From an uncultured Lentisphaeria bacterium (GTDB lineage Bacteria > Verrucomicrobiota > Lentisphaeria > Victivallales > UBA1829), in contig CAJMAW010000111.1 in NCBI GenBank assembly GCA_905211485.1, positions 1 through 9,950 on the forward strand: a stretch of 9,950 bases of DNA, read 5' to 3'. This document shows positions 1-6,505 of the stretch, one piece after another. The position numbers and the translations under genes are program-made. The notes under the pieces were generated by a model. That model saw only the letters and a program-made list of their open reading frames with translations. It made no database searches and was not told the DNA's origin. Positions within the stretch are counted from its first letter, which is position 1. Each line of letters begins with the position of its first letter.

Positions 1-1
1 G

Positions 2-505
2 ATCGAATTGGCGTGGCTTAGCGATGAGCAGATCGAGCGATTGACGGGCGATCTCAAAGTTCTGGCTGTGTTTTTGCGCAAGATGCGACTCAAACAGCTC
101 GACGATTGGCCCGATATAGAAATCACTTATGTGCCCGAAGTCCTCGATCTACTCCACGAAATCACGGGGCACAAAATATTTAAGCAGGAAAAGCGTAGAT
201 TCACTAAACTTCAGCGGAGGATTACGATGTGCGAACTCTTTGAAAAACACGATTCGGCTTTGATCGAGAAAGGAAAAAATATCGGATTGGAAAAAGGAAG
301 AGAAGAAGGAAAAAGAGAAGGAAGAGAAGAAGGAAGAGGAGGAAAAGAAGGAGGACCCGGCCCTTGCGGGAGCGGAAAAGAAAGAAGTCCTCTCCATTTT
401 CTGGGACGGCGGAATCGGATATGCCGGAAATCAGACGGCAGCGGAAACGATTCCTCCTGCTCCTCCCCCGGAACTGAACATCCGCTCGGACTGCATGGAT
501 CTTGA
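2..505 (+). CDS. Rpn-family recombination-promoting nuclease / putative transposase, 5'-partial, abnormal 3' end
   Basis: The reading frame is already open at the window edge (codon phase starting at base 2), so the PD-(D/E)XK nuclease core lies upstream and only the C-terminal part is seen. The segment with LTGDLKVLAVFLRKMRLKQL, then DIEITYVPEVLDLLHEITG and MCELFEKHDSALIEKG, is the kind of C-terminal region I know from Rpn/PDDEXK transposase-like proteins. It is followed by the repetitive charged helix GLEKGREEGKREGREEGR that typically closes them. Known family members act as DNA endonucleases that promote RecA-independent recombination. From about base 340 the reading becomes Gly/Pro/Ser-rich and no longer resembles the family, which usually continues in charged helix. 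The true 3' end is therefore probably lost at the purine tract 289-355, and the TGA at 503-505 is an incidental stop. The frame overlaps the downstream ATG at 495. The family call is from motif recognition only. Confidence 0.7.
   Translation: MELAWLSDEQIERLTGDLKVLAVFLRKMRLKQLDDWPDIEITYVPEVLDLLHEITGHKIFKQEKRRFTKLQRRITMCELFEKHDSALIEKGKNIGLEKGREEGKREGREEGRGGKEGGPGPCGSGKERSPLHFLGRRNRICRKSDGSGNDSSCSSPGTEHPLGLHGS
264..494 (+). other. Upstream continuation of the AsmA-like reading frame, without a start codon
   Basis: The frame used by the AsmA-like gene is open from base 264, directly after a TGA at 261-263, to 1808. Between 264 and 495 it contains no ATG, GTG or TTG codon. From about 387 the reading (VLSIFWDGGIGYAG, then PPAPPPELNIRSDCMDLESL) is protein-like. 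Its last part matches the 'LxIRSDxxDLDxL' style that precedes a variable linker in AsmA C-terminal domains. I infer that the coding homology begins upstream of the ATG at 495 and that the original 5' end of the gene is missing. Confidence 0.55.
289..355. repeat. 67-nt uninterrupted homopurine (GA-rich) tract at a gene junction
   Basis: Every base from 289 to 355 on the + strand is A or G. In the Rpn frame it reads as a Lys/Glu/Arg/Gly helix. In the AsmA frame it reads as a Lys/Glu run. Because it is open in more than one frame it can join two unrelated genes without an immediate stop. Such tracts are known in general to be able to form triplex (H-DNA) and to promote slippage, recombination and assembly errors. 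That it did so here is inference. Confidence 0.85.
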
Positions 506-1808
506 ATCGCTCCGGAAATGTTTTTCCGTTTTTCCCGATCCGGATTCTTCCTCCTCCTTTTCTTCGTCTTCTTCTTTTCCGTTTCCGTCTTCCACTTCCT
601 TTTCCGGAGGCGGCAGAGGGAAAAACGGGGGAAAGAAGGACGGCGGGAAGGACTGGGCTGCCACAGTCAGGCTCAGTCTGGAAAACATCACCTATACGGA
701 TGAACTTTCCGCCACGTTGAACGGAACACTTCATCTGAACTCGAAACGACTTTCTTCAGAAAAACTTCTCCTGACGCTGAACGGGAGTTCTCCGATGAGT
801 ATTGGAGGAGAGCTTGGTTACGGGGAGAAAGAACTGGGCTGTCCCTTTTTCCTGACCCTCTCTTCCGGACAGCTTCATCTGGCGCCGCTGTTTCATGTTT
901 TCAGTCATACCCCGCTGATTCAGTCGGTCACGGCGGAGGTGGAATCGCTCAACTGCACTCTGGAGGGGAAATGTGCTTCTCCGGCGCTGCTTGGGGAAAC
1001 GCTGTCGGGAAATCTGGAGATGACGCTCGGGATGCTTTCGTTTCCTTTTTCCGCGAAGGACACGTTCCTTGGCTTGGAAATTCTGCTTCTTCCCATGGAA
1101 TATCTGCCGGACTTGATTGCTCTTATTCCTTTGGAAAATGTCAGAAACGGACTGACCGGGATTCTGGAGAATGTCAGGGAAATGATTGCGGGAAGACAGG
1201 ACATTTCCTTCCGGAACGGAGCAGTGACGCTTTCCGTGGAACAGGGAAAAGTCTTTTTCCAGGAAGTCTGTTTTGACGGTTCCGTCATCCGCAGCGAGAT
1301 CGTCGGCGGAGAAGTCAATCCCTTTGCAAACACCGCCCGTGTGGAGACGCTCACCCACTTCGGCCTTCTGCGTTTTCCTCTTCTGTTTGAAGGACCTCTT
1401 CATTCCCTTCACGCGGATTTGAGCCGCTTCCCTTTTGAATTCATGAAGGAGAATACGGTCCCGCTGCTTTCCGGAGCCTGGGCGGTCATCAACGGGGAGC
1501 TCCTGAGGGAGGAGTTCTTCCCAGATGCGGAAGAAGAGTCTGGAAATGATAATCCGGAGGAAAAAATAATACAGACTCTCCCTCCGCTTCCTCCTCCGAA
1601 ACGGCAGGCAATGGGGACGATGAATACCACAGAAGGCGGACCGGAGGAACAGAAGAACAGGAATCTTCTTCTCCATCTTCTCTTCCATTCTCATCGGGGG
1701 AGACAGGCTCCTTCTTTTTCGTCAGGGAATTTTTTCCCGGATTCAGCCTGCCTTAACGGATGTCGCGCGGAATCACGGGATCCCGGCGGAGACTGTGATC
1801 CTGCCTGA
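495..1808 (+). CDS. AsmA-like protein, C-terminal part, probably 5'-truncated
   Basis: AsmA-like proteins are large, membrane-anchored beta-repeat proteins of the bridge-like lipid-transfer type acting between inner and outer membrane. The segment DLESLRKCF is followed by a Ser-rich then Gly/Lys-rich linker at about residues 15-52. A run of alternating beta-strand repeats follows (VRLSLENITYTDELSATLNG, GELGYGEKELGCPFFLTLSS, later ISFRNGAVTLSVEQGKVFFQ and GPLHSLHADLSRFPFEF), typical of AsmA C-terminal regions. No N-terminal membrane anchor is present in this frame and the length of 437 aa is short for the family. The ATG at 495 has no convincing Shine-Dalgarno and sits inside homologous-looking sequence, so it is unlikely to be the native start. 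From about residue 355 on, a Pro-rich and then irregular tail (to the TGA at 1806-1808) looks degraded or out of frame. I think this is a remnant or chimera, but a translated product cannot be excluded. Confidence 0.6.
   Translation: MDLESLRKCFSVFPDPDSSSSFSSSSSFPFPSSTSFSGGGRGKNGGKKDGGKDWAATVRLSLENITYTDELSATLNGTLHLNSKRLSSEKLLLTLNGSSPMSIGGELGYGEKELGCPFFLTLSSGQLHLAPLFHVFSHTPLIQSVTAEVESLNCTLEGKCASPALLGETLSGNLEMTLGMLSFPFSAKDTFLGLEILLLPMEYLPDLIALIPLENVRNGLTGILENVREMIAGRQDISFRNGAVTLSVEQGKVFFQEVCFDGSVIRSEIVGGEVNPFANTARVETLTHFGLLRFPLLFEGPLHSLHADLSRFPFEFMKENTVPLLSGAWAVINGELLREEFFPDAEEESGNDNPEEKIIQTLPPLPPPKRQAMGTMNTTEGGPEEQKNRNLLLHLLFHSHRGRQAPSFSSGNFFPDSACLNGCRAESRDPGGDCDPA
545..606. repeat. Pyrimidine-rich tract coding for a Ser-rich linker
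   Basis: Bases 545-565 are pure C/T, and the run continues to about 606 with only a few purine interruptions. In the AsmA frame it encodes a Ser/Phe/Pro low-complexity linker. Its reverse complement resembles the purine tract at 289-355, so the two form an imperfect long inverted repeat with roughly 190 nt between them. Confidence 0.7.
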
Positions 1809-1922
1809 AGCAGACCCGCAGACCGACAGGGTGCGGCGGGGAAGGAATATCCGGAGGGAAAAGGTGGGTACAAGGTATGCCTGTTTTATACGGCGGCGGT
1901 GCGCGGAGAGGGGAGGGATAAA

Positions 1923-3161
1923 TCAGGCATTCCTGTTCCCGGGAGACGTCTCCTCCGGTCCTTCCGAGAGAATTCCGACGACTCCGTCAGCAAGCACGGC
2001 CTTCATCCGCAAACCTTTTTCCGCTTCCGCGGCGGATACGACGGGTTTTCCCGTCCCGCGGTCCAGAAGAATGGCATATCCGCGCTGAAGGACTCCTGCG
2101 GGGCTCAATGCGCGGAGGCTGGATTCGAGTTGTTCAAGGCGGTGTCCCGAATCGGTCAGCTTTTTCTGCAGCAGGACTTCGGCGTCCCGGATCAGGAAGT
2201 CGATTTTCTGGGATTTTTCCATGACGAGGCAGGCGGAATCGCGGAAGACGCGGCTTGTCATGGCTCGTTTGAGCCGCCCGTCCGCACGTTCACAGGCGAG
2301 ACTGGCGGCCCCCTCCATTCTTTTCCTGAGGGAATCCAGCGTATCCCGGAGTTCCGACTCCACTGGGACGAGGGCTTCCGCCGCGCCCGAAGGAGTCGGG
2401 GCTCTGAAATCGGCGGTGAAGTCCGAGATGGAGAAGTCGATCTCATGTCCGACCGCGCTCACGACGGGAATGCGGCTTTCAAAAAGCGCTTTTGCGAGGA
2501 CTTCCTCGTTGAACGGCCAGAGATCCTCCAGGGATCCTCCTCCGCGGGTCAGGACAATCACGTCGACATCGGCGCATCTGTTGAAAAACCGGATCCCCTC
2601 CGCCAGCTTCCGTTCGGCTCCTCTGCCCTGGACGGGAGCCGGGTAAATCCGGACCGTCAGCCCCGGGAAACGGGCAAGGGCGATCTTGAGAAAATCCTTC
2701 AGGGCTGCTCCGGAAGGAGAGGTCACCACCCCGATGCGTTCCGGCAGAAACGGGAGGGGTTTTTTCCGTGCCGTGTCGAAGAAGCCCCTGGCGGCAAGTT
2801 TTCGTTTCAGCTCTTCGAAACGCTGCTGGAGTTCCCCGAGCCCGCAGGGCTGGAGAATCCGGATGTTGAGCTGGTATTCACCGCGCGCGGCATAGACTCC
2901 GAGTTTGCCGAAAGCCTCGACTTTCGCACCGTCCTTTAAATTGAGTTTCCGGCACAGGGCGGCGCCCCCGAAATAGACGGCCCGGATCTGGGAGTCGCGG
3001 TCCTTGAGATTCATGTAGACGTGCCCGGAACGGTGGATGGTCACATTGCCCGCCTCTCCGGTGATCCAGACCGGGTTCAGGCTGCCTTCGATCAGGTCGC
3101 GCAGGACTGCGTTGGCTTCGCTTACTGTCCAGATCTGTCTTTTCCCGCTGCTGAGTGTCAT
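1923..3161 (-). CDS. xseA: Exodeoxyribonuclease VII large subunit
   Basis: This is the catalytic subunit of exonuclease VII, a cytoplasmic enzyme that degrades single-stranded DNA to oligonucleotides in both directions and works with several copies of the small subunit XseB. The 412 aa show the family order: N-terminal OB-fold at about residues 10-105 (WTVSEANAVL, VWITGEAGNV, HVYMNLKD), then the catalytic domain with VTSPSGAALKDFL, TRGGGSLEDLWPFNEE (206-220) and GHEIDFSISDFTADFRAPTP (238-257). D156, R206, H239 and D242 correspond to the conserved residues shown to matter in the E. coli enzyme. A long helical region (about 262-350) and the terminal LSPAGVLQRGYAIL element complete it. The ATG at 3161 fits the family N-terminus; upstream there is only a weak purine-rich RBS (AAAGA, about 11 nt away). 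It lies 67 nt after the M50 gene and is probably co-transcribed with it. No xseB is visible in the 114 nt downstream. Confidence 0.96.
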   Translation of the reverse strand: MTLSSGKRQIWTVSEANAVLRDLIEGSLNPVWITGEAGNVTIHRSGHVYMNLKDRDSQIRAVYFGGAALCRKLNLKDGAKVEAFGKLGVYAARGEYQLNIRILQPCGLGELQQRFEELKRKLAARGFFDTARKKPLPFLPERIGVVTSPSGAALKDFLKIALARFPGLTVRIYPAPVQGRGAERKLAEGIRFFNRCADVDVIVLTRGGGSLEDLWPFNEEVLAKALFESRIPVVSAVGHEIDFSISDFTADFRAPTPSGAAEALVPVESELRDTLDSLRKRMEGAASLACERADGRLKRAMTSRVFRDSACLVMEKSQKIDFLIRDAEVLLQKKLTDSGHRLEQLESSLRALSPAGVLQRGYAILLDRGTGKPVVSAAEAEKGLRMKAVLADGVVGILSEGPEETSPGNRNA

Positions 3162-3228
3162 GGAGTTGTTTTCTTTAATTTCTGTGTGATTGTATTGGAA
3201 ATCGTCCGCCCCGGCTTTCCCGTCCGGA

Positions 3229-3882
3229 TCAGGATGGAATGAAAAGTCCGAAGACCGCGGGCGCCAGAGTCATCACATAGCTTCCCGCTTTGAAGAGATA
3301 ACCCGAAACGGCGAAGACCAGAAAAATCAGAAAGACGAAAAGTCCTTTCTGAAATTCCGAATTCAGCATTCTCCTGACGGGAAAGAGCGATGTGAAAATC
3401 CACCATCCGTCGAATCCCGGAGCCGGGATCAGATTCAGGAGGAAGAGAACCGTGTTGTACACTCCGAAATAAAAGAAGAAGAGAGCAATTCTGCTTTCCG
3501 GTCCTCCTTCCTCCTGCAGACCCGGGAAATGCAGCAGCAGCCCGAAAAGAACCCAGGAGACCGCCAGCAGACAGAGATTCGCCAGCGGGCCCGCAAAGGA
3601 AACGATCATCGACTTCCAGCGCTTGTTCCTCACCTCCGGCCCCACCGGCACCGCCCCCCATGCGATTCCCGCCACTGCGAACATCAGAAGAGACATCCAG
3701 CCCATCTGCTTCAGAGGATTCAATGTCAAATGTCCCTGCTCCGCCGCCGTGGAGTCCCCCAGGCAGTACGCCGCAAAGGCATGGAAATATTCATGCAGAC
3801 AGATGGAGAAGGAGACGATCAGCGCAATCATGAAGAAGAATACGGGATCTCTGAAAAGCTGCATGATGAATAAGTTGTCCAT
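3229..3882 (-). CDS. Site-2-protease-type M50 zinc metallopeptidase, membrane protein
   Basis: The 217-aa product is an intramembrane zinc protease of peptidase family M50, short bacterial type. The zinc-binding and catalytic motif HEYFH is at residues 30-34 (H30, E31, H34) in a hydrophobic segment near the N-terminus. The second conserved element, NLIPAPGFDGW at 150-160, supplies D158 as the probable third zinc ligand. Hydrophobic stretches at about 13-40, 62-80, 95-118, 131-152 and 180-215 suggest five or so membrane segments, and SFAGPLAN (95-102) is also typical. Length and architecture match the family and no PDZ domain is present. The start at 3882 is well supported by GGAGG 8 nt upstream. 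It is the first gene of a likely operon with xseA and is divergent from the antiporter gene. Its substrate cannot be told from the sequence. Confidence 0.92.
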   Translation of the reverse strand: MDNLFIMQLFRDPVFFFMIALIVSFSICLHEYFHAFAAYCLGDSTAAEQGHLTLNPLKQMGWMSLLMFAVAGIAWGAVPVGPEVRNKRWKSMIVSFAGPLANLCLLAVSWVLFGLLLHFPGLQEEGGPESRIALFFFYFGVYNTVLFLLNLIPAPGFDGWWIFTSLFPVRRMLNSEFQKGLFVFLIFLVFAVSGYLFKAGSYVMTLAPAVFGLFIPS

Positions 3883-3895
3883 GAGAGACGCCTCC
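3883..3895 (-). promoter_or_regulatory. Ribosome binding site of the M50 protease gene
   Basis: On the - strand GGAGG (complement of 3891-3895) stands 8 nt before the ATG at 3882-3880, near-ideal spacing. It fixes the start of the protease. Confidence 0.8.
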
Positions 3896-3919
3896 GTTTC
3901 CCGTGAAAAATGTCAAATG

Positions 3920-3935
3920 CCCGGGATTGCCCGGG
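3920..3935. repeat. CCCGGG-ATTG-CCCGGG hairpin in the M50 protease leader
   Basis: Two CCCGGG hexamers separated by 4 nt can pair as a 6-bp GC-only stem. The hairpin would lie in the 5' leader of the leftward protease transcript, 38-53 nt before the start codon. No U-tract of the right kind follows on the - strand, so it is not a clear terminator. Confidence 0.5.
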
Positions 3936-4006
3936 GGGAAAAAAGGCGGCAGGATGCGTCGCGTCCGTTTCTCTCCTCTCTCTCTCTCCCGGTCCCGGAG
4001 ATGGGG

Positions 4007-4036
4007 ATAATGTAAACAGAAAAACGCATATTTCAA
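4007..4036 (-). promoter_or_regulatory. Candidate sigma-70-type promoter for the M50 protease / xseA operon
   Basis: On the - strand there is TTGAAA (complement of 4031-4036, 5/6 to the -35 consensus). A -10 follows, either CATTAT (complement of 4007-4012, 18-nt spacer) or TACATT (complement of 4009-4014, 16-nt spacer). Transcription would start near 4000 and leave a leader of about 115-120 nt. This is motif evidence only. Confidence 0.45.
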
Positions 4037-4063
4037 TACGCCTCCCGGAGCCTTTGGCCGGAT

Positions 4064-4104
4064 TTTTCCTCCTCTTCCCGCAAAACGGGGGAAGAGAGGG
4101 AAAA
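4064..4104. repeat. Long near-perfect inverted repeat (hairpin) in the divergent region
   Basis: Arm 4064-4079 pairs with arm 4089-4104 over 16 positions with one C:A mismatch (4071/4097) and one G:U (4070/4098), around a 9-nt loop. The inner 8 bp, CTCTTCCC with GGGAAGAG, are perfect. On both strands the A-rich side falls in the 3' arm, so it is not a standard intrinsic terminator in either direction. It lies upstream of both candidate promoters. Confidence 0.6.
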
Positions 4105-4120
4105 CAAGAAAAAAAGAAAA

Positions 4121-4142
4121 ATGACGGGAAAATGACGGGAAA
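4121..4142. repeat. Tandem 11-bp direct repeat, ATGACGGGAAA x2
   Basis: Two perfect adjacent copies occupy 4121-4131 and 4132-4142. The 11-bp period is about one helical turn, so both copies face the same side of the DNA. They end about 28 bp before the candidate -10 of the antiporter, a location suited to an activator or repressor site. The regulatory role is inference. Confidence 0.6.
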
Positions 4143-4146
4143 CACC

Positions 4147-4176
4147 CTGTCCTTTTCCCTCGGGAGGGAGTATAGT
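4147..4176 (+). promoter_or_regulatory. Candidate promoter for the antiporter gene
   Basis: TATAGT at 4171-4176 matches the -10 consensus in 5 of 6 positions. The -35 region is poor (CTGTCC at 4147-4152, 18-nt spacer), which would fit an activator-dependent promoter given the tandem repeat just upstream. The leader would be about 75 nt. Confidence 0.35.
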
Positions 4177-4241
4177 ATGGGACTGCGTATCCGGCTCCGG
4201 TCCTGCCGGGGCTTTTCTCAGAGAGGAAGCAAGACGAAGAA

Positions 4242-4259
4242 GAGGAGGAAATCCCGGAA
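4242..4259 (+). promoter_or_regulatory. Ribosome binding site of the antiporter gene
   Basis: GAGGAGG at 4242-4248 lies 11 nt before the ATG at 4260. The spacing is long but the core is strong. It supports the start that includes the low-complexity N-terminal extension. Confidence 0.65.
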
Positions 4260-6503
4260 ATGGAAGAAGAAAGTGCTGCTGCCGACTCCGTTCAGCAGGT
4301 CATCACCACGGGAATGTCCGCGCTTGAGGGGAATACTGCCGATGCCGCAGGCGGTGCAACTTCTGCAGCCGCAGGCGGATCCATCACTCCGGTGGGCAAC
4401 ATTGCATCGGCGGTGATGGATTCCTCCGGGACGGGGGTGAGCGCTTCCGATCCGGCCACAGCGCTGGTGACCGCCCTGATCTTCATCGTCCTGACGGGTC
4501 TCCTCGGCGGACTGGCAGCCAAGAAACTCAAACAGCCGCTGATTCTCGGATACATTCTTTCCGGCGTTTTTGTGGGTATCGGTTACCGGGCATGGTTCGG
4601 GGACGAGGCGTATGTCTCGCTGCAGGGCCTGGCGAACATCGGCGTGGCGCTGCTGCTGTTTTCCATGGGACTGGAATTTTCCAAAAGCGACATCCGGCCG
4701 ATCCGGACCGTTGCCGTATGGGGCACTCTTCTCCAGGTGCTGCTGACTCTGGCCTGCGCCTCCGGAATCGGACTTCTGCTCGGCCTGCCCTTGACCACGG
4801 CGATGCTTTTCGGCGTGGCGTTCGTCTCGACATCCACGGCGGTGATCCTCAAGACACTGACCAGTAACGGGCAGATGGGGACGCTTTCGAGCAAAGTGAT
4901 GATCGGCATGTCGATTGTCCAGGACCTGACTGTGGTGCCTCTGATGCTGATTGTCTGCAACCTGAGCAATCTGAGTCAGGGCCTGATGAATGCCCTGAAG
5001 CCGCTGGCGACGGGGGCGGTCTTCATGTTTCTGATGATGACCCTGGGCGCAAAACTGGTGCCCTGGCTCCTGAAGCTGGTGGCGCGCTGGAATTCCAAGG
5101 AGCTGTTCCTCCTGGCCGTGACGGGTCTTGCCCTGGGAATCGGATTCGTTTCGGAGGCGATGCAGGCTTCCTTTTCCTTCGGCGCGTTCCTCGCAGGAAT
5201 CGTGCTGAGCGATTCGGATTACGGGAAAAAGGCGCTGTATGAAATGATGCCGGTCCGGGATCTCTTTGCCATGCTGTTCTTCGTGTCCATCGGGATGCTG
5301 CTGGACTGCAATTATCTTCTGGACCATTTCCCGCTGGTGGCGGGGCTGCTCCTGCTGACTGTCATGTCCAGGACGCTTTTCCTTTCCGCGATTACCTGGA
5401 TATACGGATATCGGAACGTGATTCCCGTGGCGATGTTCTTCGGAATGGTGCCGACTTCGGAAATCGCCTTCATTGTGATTCAGGAAGGATCGCGTCCGAA
5501 TGTGAATCTGTTTGATTCGGCGGTATATTCGCTGATCCTGTGCATCGTGGTGTGTTCGATGATTCTGGGACCGGCGGTGGATAATCTGACGTCTCCGGTC
5601 TACCGTTTTCTGCAGAAAACGATCTGGAAGAAGAACCCGCTTCTGGATACGGTGACCATTCCCGAACCCGATTTGCGGGATCACGTCATTCTTGCCGGCG
5701 GAGGAGCCGTGGGCCGATCCATTGCGCACCTGCTTTCCCGTCTCCAGCTTCCATATATCATTATCGACAGCGACCACCGTTCCTTTCAGGAAAGCCAGAA
5801 GGAAAAGCTCGCCGCCATCTACGGGGATCCCCAGCAGGATGTCATCCTGAATTCGGCCGGAATCGACCGCGCGAAAATCCTGCTTTCGATTTCCTCCGGA
5901 TTCAGTGAAAACCTTTCGATCATCCGTTCCGCCCGCATGCTGCACCCGAGCATTCCGATCATCACCCTTGCGGATTCTGCTGATGAAGTGCGCATGCTGC
6001 ACGGATATAAAATCTATGAAATCGTGCAGCCGAAATTTGAAGCGGGACTGGAGATCACGCGCCAGGCCCTCCTGCGTCTGGACGTCCCCGCTCTGGAGGT
6101 GCAGAACTATCTGGACGGAGTGCGCCATGACCAGTACAAGCCCCTCCTGGACGGGAAGGCGGATTACCGACTCCTGACACGCCTCCGTTCCTTCATCGGC
6201 ATCGTGGAACTGAACTGGGTCCTCCTCCCGGGAGAAAGTCCCATTGCCGGGAAAACACTGGCGGATTCCAGAATACGCAGCCTTTGCGGAGTTTCGGTCG
6301 TCGGGGCCATGCGGGACGGAAAGTTCATATCCAACCCCTCTCCCGACTTCCTCCTGAAGGCGGGCGATCTCCTCGCAGTCATCGGAACCGCGGAACAGAG
6401 AACCCGCTTCGAGCGTCTCGCCGGGGCGGAAATGGCCACGACTCCGGCGGCGGCGGGGCAGGAAGTCTTTGAAAGCCGCCGGCCGGCGGAACTGCATTCC
6501 TGA
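4260..6503 (+). CDS. Monovalent cation:proton antiporter, CPA2/KefB type, with RCK_N and RCK_C domains
   Basis: The 747-aa inner-membrane protein probably exchanges K+ or Na+ for protons and is gated by nucleotide binding. The membrane domain (about residues 66-455, eleven to twelve hydrophobic helices) carries typical CPA2 signatures: LKQPLILGYILSGVFVG, LLLFSMGLEF, FVSTSTAVILKTL (from 188) and SIVQDLTVVPLM with the likely ion-binding D222. A cytosolic Rossmann-type RCK_N/TrkA-N domain follows (about 473-600), with GGGAVG at 480-485 as the GxGxxG loop and acidic D503/D505 after the second strand, fitting a dinucleotide or nucleotide ligand. An RCK_C/TrkA-C domain is seen at about 648-725. The odd part is the first ~60 residues, an Ala/Gly/Ser-rich hydrophilic extension before the first helix. 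No kefF/kefG-like quinone oxidoreductase partner is nearby, so glutathione-adduct gating as in E. coli KefB/KefC cannot be assumed. Transcription is divergent from the protease gene and convergent with the epimerase gene. Confidence 0.94.
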   Translation: MEEESAAADSVQQVITTGMSALEGNTADAAGGATSAAAGGSITPVGNIASAVMDSSGTGVSASDPATALVTALIFIVLTGLLGGLAAKKLKQPLILGYILSGVFVGIGYRAWFGDEAYVSLQGLANIGVALLLFSMGLEFSKSDIRPIRTVAVWGTLLQVLLTLACASGIGLLLGLPLTTAMLFGVAFVSTSTAVILKTLTSNGQMGTLSSKVMIGMSIVQDLTVVPLMLIVCNLSNLSQGLMNALKPLATGAVFMFLMMTLGAKLVPWLLKLVARWNSKELFLLAVTGLALGIGFVSEAMQASFSFGAFLAGIVLSDSDYGKKALYEMMPVRDLFAMLFFVSIGMLLDCNYLLDHFPLVAGLLLLTVMSRTLFLSAITWIYGYRNVIPVAMFFGMVPTSEIAFIVIQEGSRPNVNLFDSAVYSLILCIVVCSMILGPAVDNLTSPVYRFLQKTIWKKNPLLDTVTIPEPDLRDHVILAGGGAVGRSIAHLLSRLQLPYIIIDSDHRSFQESQKEKLAAIYGDPQQDVILNSAGIDRAKILLSISSGFSENLSIIRSARMLHPSIPIITLADSADEVRMLHGYKIYEIVQPKFEAGLEITRQALLRLDVPALEVQNYLDGVRHDQYKPLLDGKADYRLLTRLRSFIGIVELNWVLLPGESPIAGKTLADSRIRSLCGVSVVGAMRDGKFISNPSPDFLLKAGDLLAVIGTAEQRTRFERLAGAEMATTPAAAGQEVFESRRPAELHS

Positions 6504-6505
6504 TT

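Larger units (their letters stand above)
3883..4259. other. Divergent intergenic region between the M50 protease and antiporter genes
   Basis: These 377 nt contain no supported gene. Going left to right they hold the protease RBS, a CCCGGG/CCCGGG hairpin, a 23-nt pure C/T run (3968-3990) with a TC dinucleotide repeat, a leftward promoter candidate, a long hairpin, an A-rich stretch, a tandem 11-bp repeat, a rightward promoter candidate and the antiporter RBS. The density of structure suggests control of one or both flanking genes; this is inference. Confidence 0.75.

Noticed and set aside
518..703. A + strand frame starting with a hydrophobic Phe/Leu-rich segment, considered as the missing membrane anchor of the AsmA protein
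   Set aside because: It is the pyrimidine tract read in another frame, which always gives Phe/Leu. Joining it to the AsmA frame needs a +1 shift, while the AsmA frame itself is continuous and protein-like through this stretch.
756..1694. A 312-codon - strand open frame antisense to the AsmA-like gene
   Set aside because: Basic, low-complexity product with no family features; the + strand reading has beta-repeat character.
1899..2939. A 346-codon + strand open frame antisense to xseA
   Set aside because: XseA on the - strand has complete family motifs. The antisense product is Gly/Asp/Phe-rich with no known domain.
3968..3990. TC dinucleotide run as a phase-variable repeat controlling the M50 protease
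   Set aside because: The perfect dinucleotide part is short, it lies in the leader and not the coding frame, and nothing shows length variation.
4218..6497. A 759-codon open frame on the - strand antisense to the whole antiporter gene
   Set aside because: Its product is rich in His, Gln and Arg with no recognisable domain. The + strand protein is a clear family member. The long open antisense frame is a by-product of codon composition.
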